From assembly GCA_900320565.1 (NCBI GenBank), contig ONSR01000003.1, positions 1-49,378 of the forward strand: a stretch of DNA of 49,378 nucleotides. The letters run 5' to 3'. This document shows positions 9,009 to 18,016 of the stretch, piece by piece; the stretch's first letter is position 1, and the number at the start of each line of letters is the position of its first letter. Made by a program: the position numbers and the translations under genes. The notes beneath the pieces are model-generated. The model was given only the letters and a program-made list of their open reading frames with translations, did not search any database and was not told the DNA's origin. The stretch is from an uncultured Prevotellaceae bacterium. GTDB lineage: Bacteria > Bacteroidota > Bacteroidia > Bacteroidales > Bacteroidaceae.

Positions 9009-9509
9009 ATGAAAAAGATTCTGATTGCCATCCTTATGATGGCTCCCATGAGCCTTTGCGCTCAGAAGTTCGCACACTTCAACACCGCAGACATCATTCC
9101 CAATATGAAGGAATACACCACTGCTCAGGAAGAGATGCAAAGCATGCAGAAGCAGTATGAGGACGACATGAAACTCATGCAGGACGAACTGCAGAAGAAG
9201 AGCGAAGAGTACCAGAAGGAACAAGCTAACCTGCTGGACAACGTACGTCAGCGCCGCGAACAGGAGTTGAACGACCTCTACACACGTCTGCAACAGTCCT
9301 ATCAGGACAATCAGGCTGCTCTGCAGAAAGCACAGTCAGAAAAGATGAGTGCTATCAGCGAGAAGGTGCTTGCTGTAGTGAAGAAGATTGGCGAAGAAGG
9401 CGGCTATGTATATATCGTAGACACCAGCGCTGGCGTAATCCCCTACGTTAGCACAACCCTGAGCACAGACATCACCGAGCAGGTAAAGAAAGAATTAGGC
9501 ATACAATAA
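9009..9509 (+). CDS. OmpH/Skp-family periplasmic chaperone, second of three
   Basis: A 166-residue paralogue of its neighbours. The signal peptide ends near SLCAQKFAHFNTADII. A highly charged coiled coil rich in Gln, Glu and Lys spans about residues 35-115, followed by the conserved ending GGYVYIVDTSAGVIPYVS. It sits 42 nt downstream of the first copy and 19 nt upstream of the third, so the three are probably one transcript. Confidence 0.92.
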   Translation: MKKILIAILMMAPMSLCAQKFAHFNTADIIPNMKEYTTAQEEMQSMQKQYEDDMKLMQDELQKKSEEYQKEQANLLDNVRQRREQELNDLYTRLQQSYQDNQAALQKAQSEKMSAISEKVLAVVKKIGEEGGYVYIVDTSAGVIPYVSTTLSTDITEQVKKELGIQ

Positions 9510-9528
9510 CCCTTTTAACTTCAAGCCT

Positions 9529-10092
9529 ATGAAACGCTTGTCATTCATTCTTCCACTATTGCTGTTTTGTGTCGCGAGTCAGGCACAGATTCAGTTCGGC
9601 TACATCAGCTACGAGCAAGTGCTCAAGGAAATGCCCGAATATACTCAGGCAACGCAAGATCTGGCAGCCTTGAAGGCCAAATACGAGGCTGAAGCACAAA
9701 AGGGCGAGGAGGAGTTCCAGCAGAAGTTTGTGGACTTCCTGCAGGGACAGAAAGACTTCCCGCAGGCTATCATGCAAAAGCGTCAGGCTGAGTTGCAAGC
9801 ATTGATGGACAATGGCGTAGCATTCCGCATGAAGTCGCAGGAACTGATTGCTCAGGCTGAGAAAGACATGATGCAGGAAGCCCAGAAGCGCCTGAACCGT
9901 GCCTTGCTCGAGGTGGGTGTGGAATTGGGCTATGGCTACATTCTCAACACCGACAACAACAATTGCCCATACATCAATCCTGTAGTGGGTGTTGACGTTA
10001 CGAACATCGTTCGCAAGAAACTTGGCTTGGCAACTGCCACAGAAACTGAGACGGCTTCTCCCATCCCAGCTCAGGAAGGTACGGGGAACTAA
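9529..10092 (+). CDS. OmpH/Skp-family periplasmic chaperone, third of three
   Basis: A 187-residue Skp-like protein. The signal peptide (LSFILPLLLFCVASQA|QI) precedes FGYISYEQVLKEMPEY, a coiled coil with many Gln/Glu/Lys residues, and ELGYGYILNTDNNNCPYINP. It carries a longer Thr/Glu/Pro-rich tail than the other two. murI starts 10 nt after its stop, so the cell-wall gene probably shares the transcript. Confidence 0.9.
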   Translation: MKRLSFILPLLLFCVASQAQIQFGYISYEQVLKEMPEYTQATQDLAALKAKYEAEAQKGEEEFQQKFVDFLQGQKDFPQAIMQKRQAELQALMDNGVAFRMKSQELIAQAEKDMMQEAQKRLNRALLEVGVELGYGYILNTDNNNCPYINPVVGVDVTNIVRKKLGLATATETETASPIPAQEGTGN

Positions 10093-10102
10093 GGAGGCTG
10101 GC

Positions 10103-10957
10103 GTGCAAGAGATGGCTGTCCAATTGTTCCAGACAGGAGAAGTTGGCCCAATTGGAGTCTTCGACTCGGGTTATGGCGGACTGACTGTCTTGCGTGAGAT
10201 TCGCAGGACTTTGCCTCAGTATGACTATCTTTATCTTGGAGACAATGCGAGAGCCCCTTATGGCACACGTTCCTTTGAGGTCGTCTACGAGTTCACTCGA
10301 CAAGCCGTTCGCTATTTGTTCGAGCAAGGTTGCCATTTGGTGATACTGGCTTGCAACACGGCTTCCGCCAAGGCACTGCGCACAATTCAGCAGGTTGATC
10401 TTCCAAAGTTTGACCCCAAGCGAAGGGTCTTGGGAGTGATACGCCCGACGGTTGAAGTTGTTGGGGAGCTGTCACAGTCCCGTCATGTTGGCATCATGGC
10501 GACGGAAGGCACCATTCGCAGCTGCACCTACGAACTTGAGATAGCAAAGCTCTGGCCCGACATACAGGTGACGGGCGAGGCATGTCCGATGTGGGTTCCG
10601 CTTGTCGAGAACAATGAATATGAGAGCCCTGGAGCAGATTACTTCGTCAGGACACGCATTGAGCATCTGATGAGCCTCGACCCACTGATAGACAGCGTCA
10701 TCCTTGGCTGCACACATTACCCCCTCCTGCTTGGTAAGATTCGTCAGTTCATGCCGGAAGGGGTGAAGATAATTGAGCAGGGCGGTTATGTGGCACAGAG
10801 TCTGAAGGACTATCTCCTCCGCCATCCTGAGATGGAAAAGCGCCTCACAAAAGAAGGTACCATTCGATTCCTTACAACAGAGCGAGCTGAGCAGTTCCAA
10901 CAGAAAGCCGCCATTTTCATGGGCGAAGGACTGGATGCAGAAAGGATTACCTTATAA
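10103..10957 (+). CDS. murI: Glutamate racemase
   Basis: Makes D-glutamate for peptidoglycan. The two catalytic cysteines are visible in LACNTASAKALRTI and LGCTHYPLL, with the N-terminal IGVFDSGYGGLTVL and LGDNARAPYG. The frame is open from 9989, but that would overlap skp by 104 nt with a non-homologous N-terminus. I place the start at GTG 10103, five nt after a full AAGGAGG (10091-10097); ATG 10112 is the alternative. Length is then 284 residues, normal for the family. Confidence 0.95.
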   Translation: MQEMAVQLFQTGEVGPIGVFDSGYGGLTVLREIRRTLPQYDYLYLGDNARAPYGTRSFEVVYEFTRQAVRYLFEQGCHLVILACNTASAKALRTIQQVDLPKFDPKRRVLGVIRPTVEVVGELSQSRHVGIMATEGTIRSCTYELEIAKLWPDIQVTGEACPMWVPLVENNEYESPGADYFVRTRIEHLMSLDPLIDSVILGCTHYPLLLGKIRQFMPEGVKIIEQGGYVAQSLKDYLLRHPEMEKRLTKEGTIRFLTTERAEQFQQKAAIFMGEGLDAERITL

Positions 10958-11062
10958 TAAAATATGGTACTTTACCGAAATTCGCATCACTCCACATCAA
11001 GGCTTTCTGCCACCAGCACATGACAGAAAGACCATCAATAGGCAAAAAAAAGCACAGATATC

Positions 11063-11093
11063 TTTGCATACATAAAAAAAAGTGATACATTTG
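11063..11093 (+). promoter_or_regulatory. Promoter for the glycosyltransferase-gtrA pair
   Basis: TTTG (11063-11066), exactly 19 bp, then TACATTTG (11086-11093): a full match to the Bacteroidota -33/-7 promoter. The -33 TTTG is itself the end of an upstream TATCTTTG (11059-11066), so two overlapping promoters are possible. The 180-nt gap after murI also holds CTTTCTG/CAGAAAG arms at 11003-11030. Confidence 0.75.
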
Positions 11094-11137
11094 CATTGTT
11101 AATGCACAGATAAAAGACTATCACCCTACAAAAAGGA

Positions 11138-11872
11138 ATGAAAAGCGACACTATAGTCATAATCCCGACCTACAACGAGAAGGAGAACATCGAGGCAATC
11201 ATTCGTGCCGTCACATCGTTGGAGAAACCTTTCGACGTCCTTGTTATCGACGATGGAAGTCCGGACGGAACAGCTGATATCGTAAAAGGTCTCCAGAAAG
11301 AGGATGAACTTTCCGAACGCGTCTATCTTGTTGAGCGCACGGGAAAGTTGGGGCTTGGTACGGCTTACATCTGCGGCTTCAAGTGGGCGCTGGAAAACGG
11401 CTATGACTATGTGATTGAGATGGATGCCGACTTCAGTCACTCGCCCAATGATTTGCCCAGGCTCTATGCAGCTTGCCACGATGAGGGCTACGATGTTTCT
11501 GTAGGAAGCCGATACATCACGGGCGTGAACGTCGTGAACTGGCCTATCGGACGAGTCCTCATGTCGTATTACGCTTCGGCTTACGTACGTACTGTCCTTG
11601 GCATTTCTCTGCGCGACACGACAGCAGGCTTCGTTTGCTGGACAAGGAAAGTCTTGGAAACAATTTGTCTGGACGACATCAGGTTCAAGGGTTATGCCTT
11701 CCAGATTGAGATGAAATACACGGCTCTGCGCCTTGGTTTCAAGATAAAAGAGGTTCCTGTTGTCTTTGTGAACCGCGAGTTGGGCACAAGCAAGATGTCT
11801 GGCGGAATCTTCAGCGAAGCACTCTTCGGAGTGTTGAAATTGCGCTTCAAGAAGTATAAGAGAAACAAGTAA
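11138..11872 (+). CDS. Polyprenol-phosphate mannosyltransferase-like GT2 enzyme
   Basis: A 244-residue GT-A family 2 glycosyltransferase of the dolichol/polyprenol-phosphate sugar synthase type. It would move a sugar from a nucleotide donor to a lipid phosphate at the inner face of the cytoplasmic membrane. Motifs: IVIIPTYNEKENI, the nucleotide-binding VLVIDDGSPDGTADIV, the metal-binding MDADFSHSPNDLPRL, and SRYITGVNVVNWPIGR. There is no C-terminal membrane domain; the next gene, gtrA, starts one base after the stop and would supply the membrane part. Confidence 0.88.
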   Translation: MKSDTIVIIPTYNEKENIEAIIRAVTSLEKPFDVLVIDDGSPDGTADIVKGLQKEDELSERVYLVERTGKLGLGTAYICGFKWALENGYDYVIEMDADFSHSPNDLPRLYAACHDEGYDVSVGSRYITGVNVVNWPIGRVLMSYYASAYVRTVLGISLRDTTAGFVCWTRKVLETICLDDIRFKGYAFQIEMKYTALRLGFKIKEVPVVFVNRELGTSKMSGGIFSEALFGVLKLRFKKYKRNK

Positions 11873-12307
11873 ATGGAGATCGGAGAGAAGACAAAGGAGT
11901 TGATCCACCACCAAGAGACGCGCCAGTTCGTCCGTTTCTGCATCGTTGGCGGTACCTGCGCTCTGATAGACGCAGCCATCTTCTATGTCGTGCGTCTTTT
12001 CGCCCCCTATCAAGTGGCGCTCATCTCCGGCTATCTCATCTCATTCTGTGCCAACTATTTCCTCACCGTCTATTGGACTTTCCACACGAAGTCCTCGATG
12101 CGTAACCTGGCTGGCATCATCGGAGCGCACATGTTCAACCTGTTTGTTGTGCGAATGGGACTGATGCTCCTGTTCGTCGAACTGCTCGGACTGAAGGACT
12201 CCATTGCCTACATCCCGATGGCTGCCATCAGTGCCGTAACGAACTACCTCGTCATCCGAACCGTTGTGAAGTATTCCAAGAAGAAGCAGGAATCGAAGAG
12301 TTTGTAA
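11873..12307 (+). CDS. GtrA-family membrane protein
   Basis: A 144-residue protein with four predicted membrane segments, including FCIVGGTCALIDAAIFYVV, ALISGYLISFCANYFLTVYW and MGLMLLFVELLGL. The N-terminal RQFVRFCIVGG matches GtrA/DPMS-like proteins, which act with lipid-linked sugar synthases, possibly as flippases. It follows the GT2 gene immediately, a common pairing. A weak AACGC/GCGTT hairpin with a T-run (12320-12347) may end the transcript. Confidence 0.88.
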   Translation: MEIGEKTKELIHHQETRQFVRFCIVGGTCALIDAAIFYVVRLFAPYQVALISGYLISFCANYFLTVYWTFHTKSSMRNLAGIIGAHMFNLFVVRMGLMLLFVELLGLKDSIAYIPMAAISAVTNYLVIRTVVKYSKKKQESKSL

Positions 12308-12309
12308 AG

Positions 12310-12675
12310 ATTTTTCTGTAACGCACGCTTTCTGGCGGCGTTTTTTTGTTTTTCCGACACTTTTCTACCCCAAACGCGAGAAAATGGCTCAAATCGAGTC
12401 ACCACTGATAATCAACAAGTTACAAAGAGGCATCTAAGAGGACGATGCAAATAACATACAACAATAACGTTGTTAGTTGGCAAAATCAGCATATTTTGAC
12501 ACAAAATTCGACGTGTCGAGTCGGTCAACGTAACGTAGGGGAATTGCAAACTCGGCATAGGGGATTTGCAAACTTAACGTAGGGCGTTGAGAAATCCTCC
12601 ACGCCGAATCACAAAAGATGGCGTTTTGCGTAAAACTTTTTGTCAGTATTTTTTCAGGAACTTTGCAAGCCACGC
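12310..12675 (+). repeat. Dispersed intergenic element, copy B
   Basis: No gene is seen. It shares with copies A and C the AAGTTACAAAGAGG stretch near 12418, GTTGGCAAAA (12477-12486), CGACGTGTCGAG, and the conserved CCTCC unit (12588-12609). Tandem 22-nt units run 12522-12543, 12544-12565, 12566-12587 and 12588-12609; two begin TTGCAAAC. The right end reaches the stop codon of the minus-strand gene at 12676. Confidence 0.7.
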
Positions 12676-14184
12676 TTATGGCTGCCGCTCGTAAATCTGC
12701 ATCCGTTGGTTGTCTGTTACGGGCTCCATGACATATTTGAGCAAAGGTCGTGGCCAGGTGAGGTTCCAGAGGTAGTTGAGCGGCTGCCAGATGAAACGAT
12801 AGCGGAACAGCTCCTCCCGGTCGTATATGAGCTGATAGTTGGCTGGCACAGGCACATCGTAATACTCGTGGCAAGTGTTGATGGAGCCTATCACGCGGAC
12901 CAAGTACTTCACCTTTCCGGATGCGACCCACTCGGCCTGTTCCTTCTTAATCTCTGGATCGAGAATGCTCGAGAGGAAGTAATTCTTGTTGGGCGGCAAG
13001 TGGCGCGTGTGCTGGTAAATGCCCGTATCGTAGCTGCTGAAAGTCAGGACCTCGCTGTCCTCACTCTCGTTTTTATTGATTATCTCGGCCATCTCGAGCA
13101 CACTGGTGGGGAAAGTGCCGTTCAGCAACGTCACAACATTCCAGTTGGTACTTATAGCCAGAATACTCACGACACACATTATTATATATGCCTTAATGGA
13201 GGACTTGGCCTGGCGGATATAAGTGATGAGCAACGGGAAGAAGGGGAAGAGCGTCAGGAAATAGTAGAACTGCACCGTCAGGGTGGCAAAAGAGAACACC
13301 AGCACACCGTATGTGCCGAAGACGAGCCACTTCACCTCTTTCTCGACACGCAGGAAGACGACGGGAATCATCAGCACGGCCCATATGCTGAGCTTCACAA
13401 GCTTGAACCACCAGAAAGGAGGCTCGCCATTAGTTGCCACGCCATGATAGCTGAAGATATTTATCATGAAGTACGACTCCCAGAGCGCTGGCAAAGTCCC
13501 ATGAACAGCGAAATAGCCTAACACTGGAGCCGTAACAGTAGCCACACCAACCAGAACCCAACGGACAACAAGTCTCAAGTCCCGCAGTTGCTCATGCTTC
13601 CAGGCGATGAAAGTAAGCACCAGAATGCCTCCAGCATAGAAGAACAGCAAGTTGAACTTCATCCAAAAGACCAGCGCGAGCCCCACGCCCATGACAAAAG
13701 CACGCCATCGGTTCGGCACATGACGGTTCTTCACGAAGCAAAGCATGTAATACAGGCAGTGAGCCAATATGGGCAAAGCAAACTCCTCCACGCTATCACC
13801 ATAGCTGAAGAAGTCGGAAGAGTATGTTATCACGCCCAAAAGAAGCGTCAATGGCATAATGAGCGGAGAGGAGGAAAAGAGGCGCATCGTCTTCAGCGAA
13901 TAGCGAAGATAGAAGAAACACGCCACAACCTCTACCACATATATACCTATGAAACTGTTTCTCGAAAGCAAAGCCGCGGCCTCATGCAGGAAGAAAAGCA
14001 CAGGGCCCTTGTGGTCGAAGATGTCAACATACAGTTCCCTGCCGCCAAGCATCGCATTGCCTATCGTCATATAGACATTAGCATCGTCCCACGGATTAAG
14101 GGGATAAAGGAAAGAGCAGGTGCTGAACAAGGTGATGAGAAGCACCGCGAACAGGAACAAAAGGAGGTTTTTCATTGAGTTCAA
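12676..14184 (-). CDS. Polytopic membrane protein, GT-C glycosyltransferase-like
   Basis: A 502-residue protein with many hydrophobic segments. The first loop has NPWDDANVYMTIGNAMLGG followed by VDIFDHKGPVLFFLHE, resembling the Asp-containing first periplasmic loop of lipid-linked-sugar-dependent GT-C enzymes (GT39/ArnT type). A soluble C-terminal part begins near residue 350. The acceptor is unknown. It converges with the GT2-gtrA pair, which could provide the lipid-linked donor. The C-terminus lies against repeat element B. Confidence 0.65.
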   Translation of the reverse strand: MNSMKNLLLFLFAVLLITLFSTCSFLYPLNPWDDANVYMTIGNAMLGGRELYVDIFDHKGPVLFFLHEAAALLSRNSFIGIYVVEVVACFFYLRYSLKTMRLFSSSPLIMPLTLLLGVITYSSDFFSYGDSVEEFALPILAHCLYYMLCFVKNRHVPNRWRAFVMGVGLALVFWMKFNLLFFYAGGILVLTFIAWKHEQLRDLRLVVRWVLVGVATVTAPVLGYFAVHGTLPALWESYFMINIFSYHGVATNGEPPFWWFKLVKLSIWAVLMIPVVFLRVEKEVKWLVFGTYGVLVFSFATLTVQFYYFLTLFPFFPLLITYIRQAKSSIKAYIIMCVVSILAISTNWNVVTLLNGTFPTSVLEMAEIINKNESEDSEVLTFSSYDTGIYQHTRHLPPNKNYFLSSILDPEIKKEQAEWVASGKVKYLVRVIGSINTCHEYYDVPVPANYQLIYDREELFRYRFIWQPLNYLWNLTWPRPLLKYVMEPVTDNQRMQIYERQP

Positions 14185-14214
14185 TACCTATAGTTGTTGC
14201 AAAGATACAAAATA

Positions 14215-14261
14215 ATTATGAACTATGAGCAATGAATTATGGACTTTTTTTTGTACCTTTG
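14215..14261 (+). promoter_or_regulatory. Four-heptamer block and promoter of the DUF1573 gene
   Basis: Heptamers ATTATGA, ACTATGA, GCAATGA, ATTATGG occupy 14215-14242. They run into a T-rich tract and the -7 box TACCTTTG (14254-14261). The same layout (ACTATGG block, T-tract, TATCTTTG) precedes the superoxide dismutase gene at 48987-49031. Confidence 0.65.
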
Positions 14262-14282
14262 CACAAGAAAATGCAAATGCAC

Positions 14283-15374
14283 ATGAAACGACATACAATT
14301 CTCCTCCTATTTATAGCCCTTTTGCCACTCGTCAACACCCTGTCTTCAACGGCATTGGCACAGCCTCGGTTTGTACCCGACACAGACATTAAGAAGGTGG
14401 GCGAAGTGGAGTTCCAGAAGCCACGACAGTTCAGCCTCGGCTTCACGAACAAAGGCGACAAGCCCCTCGTCATCAAAGAAGTGAAAGCCTCGTGCGGCTG
14501 CCTCGATGTCTCCTTCCCCAAGAACGCAATTGCTGCCGGCTCTCGCGGAGAGATAGATATTACTTTCGACGCCAAGATGTTAGGCTCCTTCTACAAGGAA
14601 GTGGAAGTGCAGACCAACGCATCCGACAAGCCTGCCTATATTGCCATTCAGGGAACTGTGGTGGCCGAGATACAGGACTTCAGCGACGAGTTCCCCATAG
14701 ATCTCGGCAATGTAAGGCTCATGACAAACACCATCGAGTTTGAAGATGTCAATCGCGGCGACCACCCTACTGCAGAGCTTCGCCTTCTGAATGCCGACCG
14801 CACAGCCTTCCGACCCGAGCTCATGCATTTACCACCATATCTCTCGGCCGAATACCTGCCCGAAGACATACCTGCAGGCAAGACGGGCACCATTCGTCTC
14901 ACCCTCGACAGCGAGAAGCTCAACACTCTTGGCCTCAACCAGACGAGCATTTACCTGTCCCGATATATGGGCGACAAGATAAGCGAAACGAACGAGATAC
15001 TTGTCTCAGCCATCCTCCTGCCGAGTTTTGCCCAGATGAGCGACGAGACGCTTGCCCTTGCGCCTGAGCTAACCATCAGCGAGTCGTCTGTCGATATGGG
15101 AGCTTTTGATGGAAAGAAATCCATAAGCAAAACCATCATGCTCACCAACACAGGCAAGAGCGACCTGCATATCCAGCAGGTACAAGTCTTCAACAAAGCC
15201 ATTGGAGTCAGCATTGCCAATAGCACAATCCGACCTGGCAAGAGCACCAAACTGAAGATTAGTGTCAGCGCACACTACCTCCACAAAAGCAAAGGCCGTA
15301 TGCGCGTCATGCTCATCAGCGACGCACCCCGTCAGGCCAAGCAATACATCAATGTGGATGTTGCGCAGGAATAA
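14283..15374 (+). CDS. Secreted DUF1573 protein
   Basis: A 363-residue exported protein of unknown role. A signal peptide (ILLLFIALLPLVNTLSSTALA) is followed by a DUF1573 Ig-like domain with the hallmark VKASCGCLDVSFPKNAIAAG and GEIDITFDAK. A second Ig-like domain near the C-terminus repeats the pattern (ISKTIMLTNTGKSDLHIQQV, IRPGKSTKLKISVSA). The longer frame from 14232 would start inside the promoter, so I use ATG 14283; 14271 and 14277 are close alternatives. Confidence 0.82.
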   Translation: MKRHTILLLFIALLPLVNTLSSTALAQPRFVPDTDIKKVGEVEFQKPRQFSLGFTNKGDKPLVIKEVKASCGCLDVSFPKNAIAAGSRGEIDITFDAKMLGSFYKEVEVQTNASDKPAYIAIQGTVVAEIQDFSDEFPIDLGNVRLMTNTIEFEDVNRGDHPTAELRLLNADRTAFRPELMHLPPYLSAEYLPEDIPAGKTGTIRLTLDSEKLNTLGLNQTSIYLSRYMGDKISETNEILVSAILLPSFAQMSDETLALAPELTISESSVDMGAFDGKKSISKTIMLTNTGKSDLHIQQVQVFNKAIGVSIANSTIRPGKSTKLKISVSAHYLHKSKGRMRVMLISDAPRQAKQYINVDVAQE

Positions 15375-15376
15375 AT

Positions 15377-15404
15377 ACTATGAACTTGGACTCATAACTA
15401 TGAA
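15377..15404. repeat. Heptamer block before meaB
   Basis: A degenerate seven-nt period (ACTATGA, ACTTGGA, CTCATAA, CTATGAA) begins a few bases after the DUF1573 stop and ends just before the meaB ATG. It resembles the block at 48987-49014. Confidence 0.5.
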
Positions 15405-15409
15405 CTGAA

Positions 15410-16507
15410 ATGGAGCACCCTGAGAACAATCCCGAATATGCAGGCTTGACCGTAAACAGCGGCGTTGCACCCGTCACTGCCGTCAATCCGCATCTCAACA
15501 GACAGCGCTTTGCCCGTCATCGTCTTACCGCAAACGACTATGTGGAAGGCATTCTGAAAGGCAACATCACCATCCTCGGGCAAGCCGTCACATTGGTCGA
15601 GAGCACCATTCCTGAGCATCAAGCCATCGCTCAGGAAGTCATCGAGAAGTGTCTGCCACATTCAGGAAACAGCGTTCGCATCGGCATAAGCGGCGTTCCT
15701 GGCGCAGGCAAGAGCACAAGCATAGACGAGTTCGGCATTCATGTTCTCAAAGAATATGGCGGTCGCCTTGCTGTCCTTGCCATCGACCCAAGCAGCGAGA
15801 GAACGAAGGGCAGCATCCTTGGCGACAAGACACGAATGGAGAAGCTTAGCGTACATCCTGACTCCTTCATTCGCCCCAGCCCGTCTGCAGGCAGTCTTGG
15901 CGGTGTGGCACGCAAGACGCGAGAGACCATCATCCTTTGCGAAGCAGCAGGTTTCGACAAGATTTTCGTCGAGACAGTAGGTGTGGGACAGAGCGAGACG
16001 GCTTGTCACTCGATGGTTGATTTCTTCCTCCTCATCCAGCTGGCAGGCACAGGCGACGAGTTGCAAGGCATCAAGCGCGGCATCATGGAGATGGCCGACG
16101 GCATCATCATCAACAAATGCGACGGCAATAACGTCGATAAGTGCCAACTTGCCGCCACTCACTTCCGCAATGCCCTCCAGCTCTTCCCCCTTCCCGAAAG
16201 CGGCTGGGCACCACAAGTGTTGACCTATAGCGGCTTCTACGGCTACGGCATCAAGGAGGTTTGGGATATGGTTTACAGCTATCTTGACTTCGTAAAGAAG
16301 AGCGGATACTTCGATTATCGTCGTGCAGAACAGGCAAAGTACTGGATGTACGAGAGCATCAACGAGCAGCTGATGGGGAACTTCTATCACAATCCCACTA
16401 TTGCCGACATGCTTCAGGCTGCCGAACAAGGTGTGCTTAATGGCGAAAGGACATCATTTGTCGCTGCCAAGCAATTGCTCGACTCTTACTTTGCACTCCT
16501 CCATTAA
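15410..16507 (+). CDS. meaB: MeaB/ArgK-type GTPase, methylmalonyl-CoA mutase chaperone
   Basis: A G3E GTPase that protects and reloads the B12-dependent methylmalonyl-CoA mutase. The P-loop is IGISGVPGAGKSTSIDEFG; further motifs are LAIDPSSERTKGSILGDKTR, the switch region VETVGVGQSE and the base-specifying INKCDG. The 365 residues are normal. The mutase genes are not in this window. The 3' end overlaps ispH on the other strand by 54 nt. Confidence 0.94.
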   Translation: MEHPENNPEYAGLTVNSGVAPVTAVNPHLNRQRFARHRLTANDYVEGILKGNITILGQAVTLVESTIPEHQAIAQEVIEKCLPHSGNSVRIGISGVPGAGKSTSIDEFGIHVLKEYGGRLAVLAIDPSSERTKGSILGDKTRMEKLSVHPDSFIRPSPSAGSLGGVARKTRETIILCEAAGFDKIFVETVGVGQSETACHSMVDFFLLIQLAGTGDELQGIKRGIMEMADGIIINKCDGNNVDKCQLAATHFRNALQLFPLPESGWAPQVLTYSGFYGYGIKEVWDMVYSYLDFVKKSGYFDYRRAEQAKYWMYESINEQLMGNFYHNPTIADMLQAAEQGVLNGERTSFVAAKQLLDSYFALLH

Positions 16508-17326
16508 CCACTTGGGCGTGCTTGTGGCACCACAGATGCCTATTGATTCACACCCTTGCAGCCAGCAGACATCAATCTCGCTGGCTGTATCTATCATATA
16601 GGAACGGGGATTTGCCTGACGACACTCATTGAAGAGCACACGCCCGTTACTGCTCTTCTTGCCGCAAACGAAGAGTATCACGTCATGCTTGATAGCGAAA
16701 TTGCGGATATTGGGCATGCGGTTTGCCACTTGTCGGCAGATGGTATCGTAATAAGTAAAGGTAGCATCGGGACTGATATGCTGCTGGACGTAATCGACTA
16801 TCTTGCGGAACTCGTCGAGCGGCATGGTGGTCTGGGAGTAGAGACAGATGTCGCGCGAGAAGTCGAGCTTCTTGACTTCCTCGGCCGACTCGATGATGAT
16901 GGCTGTCTCTTCCGTCTGACCTACCAGCCCGAGCACTTCGGCATGACCGTTCTTGCCGAAGATGACAATCTGCTTCTTATGCTCTGAGTCGGCATCATAT
17001 TCCTTCTTGATGCGCTCCTGCAAGTGCAACACGACGGGACATGTAGCATCAATCAGGTTAATGGAATGTTCGCGGGCAAGAGCATAGGTAGAGGGAGGCT
17101 CACCATGAGCACGAAGGAGCACTTTGGCATCATGGATGTCATGCATCTGTTCGTGATTGATTGTCACGAGTCCCATCTGCTGGAGACGGTTGCATTCCTT
17201 GCCATTATGAACGATATCGCCAAGGCAATAAAGTCGTTCCTCCTTAGCGAGTTCCTCTTCCGCTTTGCCGATTGCTCTCGTCACGCCAAAGCAGAAGCCT
17301 GAGCCTTGGTCGATTTCAATCGTCAT
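16454..17326 (-). CDS. ispH: 4-hydroxy-3-methylbut-2-enyl diphosphate reductase
   Basis: Last enzyme of the non-mevalonate isoprenoid pathway, an Fe-S protein making IPP and DMAPP. The three cluster cysteines are visible in [19 protein letters not shown] and [15 protein letters not shown]. Also seen are the His motifs in IVHNGKE and LLRAHGEPP and the TICRQVANR segment. The 290-residue length is normal. It starts within an ATGA overlap with the cmk stop, so cmk and ispH are coupled. Confidence 0.96.
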   Translation of the reverse strand: MTIEIDQGSGFCFGVTRAIGKAEEELAKEERLYCLGDIVHNGKECNRLQQMGLVTINHEQMHDIHDAKVLLRAHGEPPSTYALAREHSINLIDATCPVVLHLQERIKKEYDADSEHKKQIVIFGKNGHAEVLGLVGQTEETAIIIESAEEVKKLDFSRDICLYSQTTMPLDEFRKIVDYVQQHISPDATFTYYDTICRQVANRMPNIRNFAIKHDVILFVCGKKSSNGRVLFNECRQANPRSYMIDTASEIDVCWLQGCESIGICGATSTPKWLMEECKVRVEQLLGSDK

Positions 17327-18012
17327 TCGGCTGCTACTCTATGGTATTGTTCCAGCAGCCAGGCTTTCTGCTCTGGAATAGTAAGGTTACTATTGTCGAG
17401 TACGATAGCATCTTCTGCCTGACGAAGGGGACTGATGGCACGTGTGGAGTCAATGCGATCTCGCTCTATGACGTTGGCAAGAATCTCGTCGTAGCTACAC
17501 TTCTCACCCTTTGCCGTCAATTCATCATAACGACGCTGGGCACGCACATCGGCGCTTGCAGTAACAAAGACCTTGAGTTCTGCATCAGGGAATACAACTG
17601 TTCCTATGTCGCGGCCATCCATGATGACGCCTTTGGCCTCACCCATCAAGCGCTGGAGGTCAACCATTGCTTCGCGGACAAAGCCTAAGGTTGCGATGGG
17701 GCTAACGTACTTCGAGACCTCCATCGTGCGGATTTCCTTCTCGACGCAAACGCCATTGAGGTAGGTGTCGGGACGCCCAGTCTCTTCGTTCAGCTGGAAG
17801 GTTATCATGATGTCGGCCATACGCTCCCGCAAGCCTTCCTCGTTGATGCCATCATCCGTTATCAAGCCGTTCTGCAAGGCGAAGAGTGTGACTGCGCGAT
17901 ACATTGCGCCTGTGTCGATATAGATGTAGCCTATCTCTTTGGCCAAGTCCTTGGCCATCGTGCTCTTACCACAAGAAGAGTGGCCGTCGATTGCGATGGT
18001 GATCAGTTTCAT
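17323..18012 (-). CDS. cmk: Cytidylate kinase
   Basis: Phosphorylates CMP/dCMP. The P-loop is [19 protein letters not shown], followed by [13 protein letters not shown] and [18 protein letters not shown]. The frame is open to 18102, but that extension is not homologous and would overlap porQ, so I start at [10 protein letters not shown], 4 nt after the porQ stop; this gives 229 residues. The order porQ-cmk-ispH is one I recall from other Bacteroidales. Confidence 0.95.
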   Translation of the reverse strand: MKLITIAIDGHSSCGKSTMAKDLAKEIGYIYIDTGAMYRAVTLFALQNGLITDDGINEEGLRERMADIMITFQLNEETGRPDTYLNGVCVEKEIRTMEVSKYVSPIATLGFVREAMVDLQRLMGEAKGVIMDGRDIGTVVFPDAELKVFVTASADVRAQRRYDELTAKGEKCSYDEILANVIERDRIDSTRAISPLRQAEDAIVLDNSNLTIPEQKAWLLEQYHRVAAE

Positions 18013-18016
18013 GTCC

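Noticed and set aside
11126-12013. 295-codon open frame on the minus strand
   Set aside because: Antisense to the GT2 glycosyltransferase and gtrA, both clearly real.
12473-12931. 152-codon minus-strand frame running from the GT-C-like gene into element B
   Set aside because: Mostly an alternative frame of the membrane-protein gene, continuing through repeat sequence.
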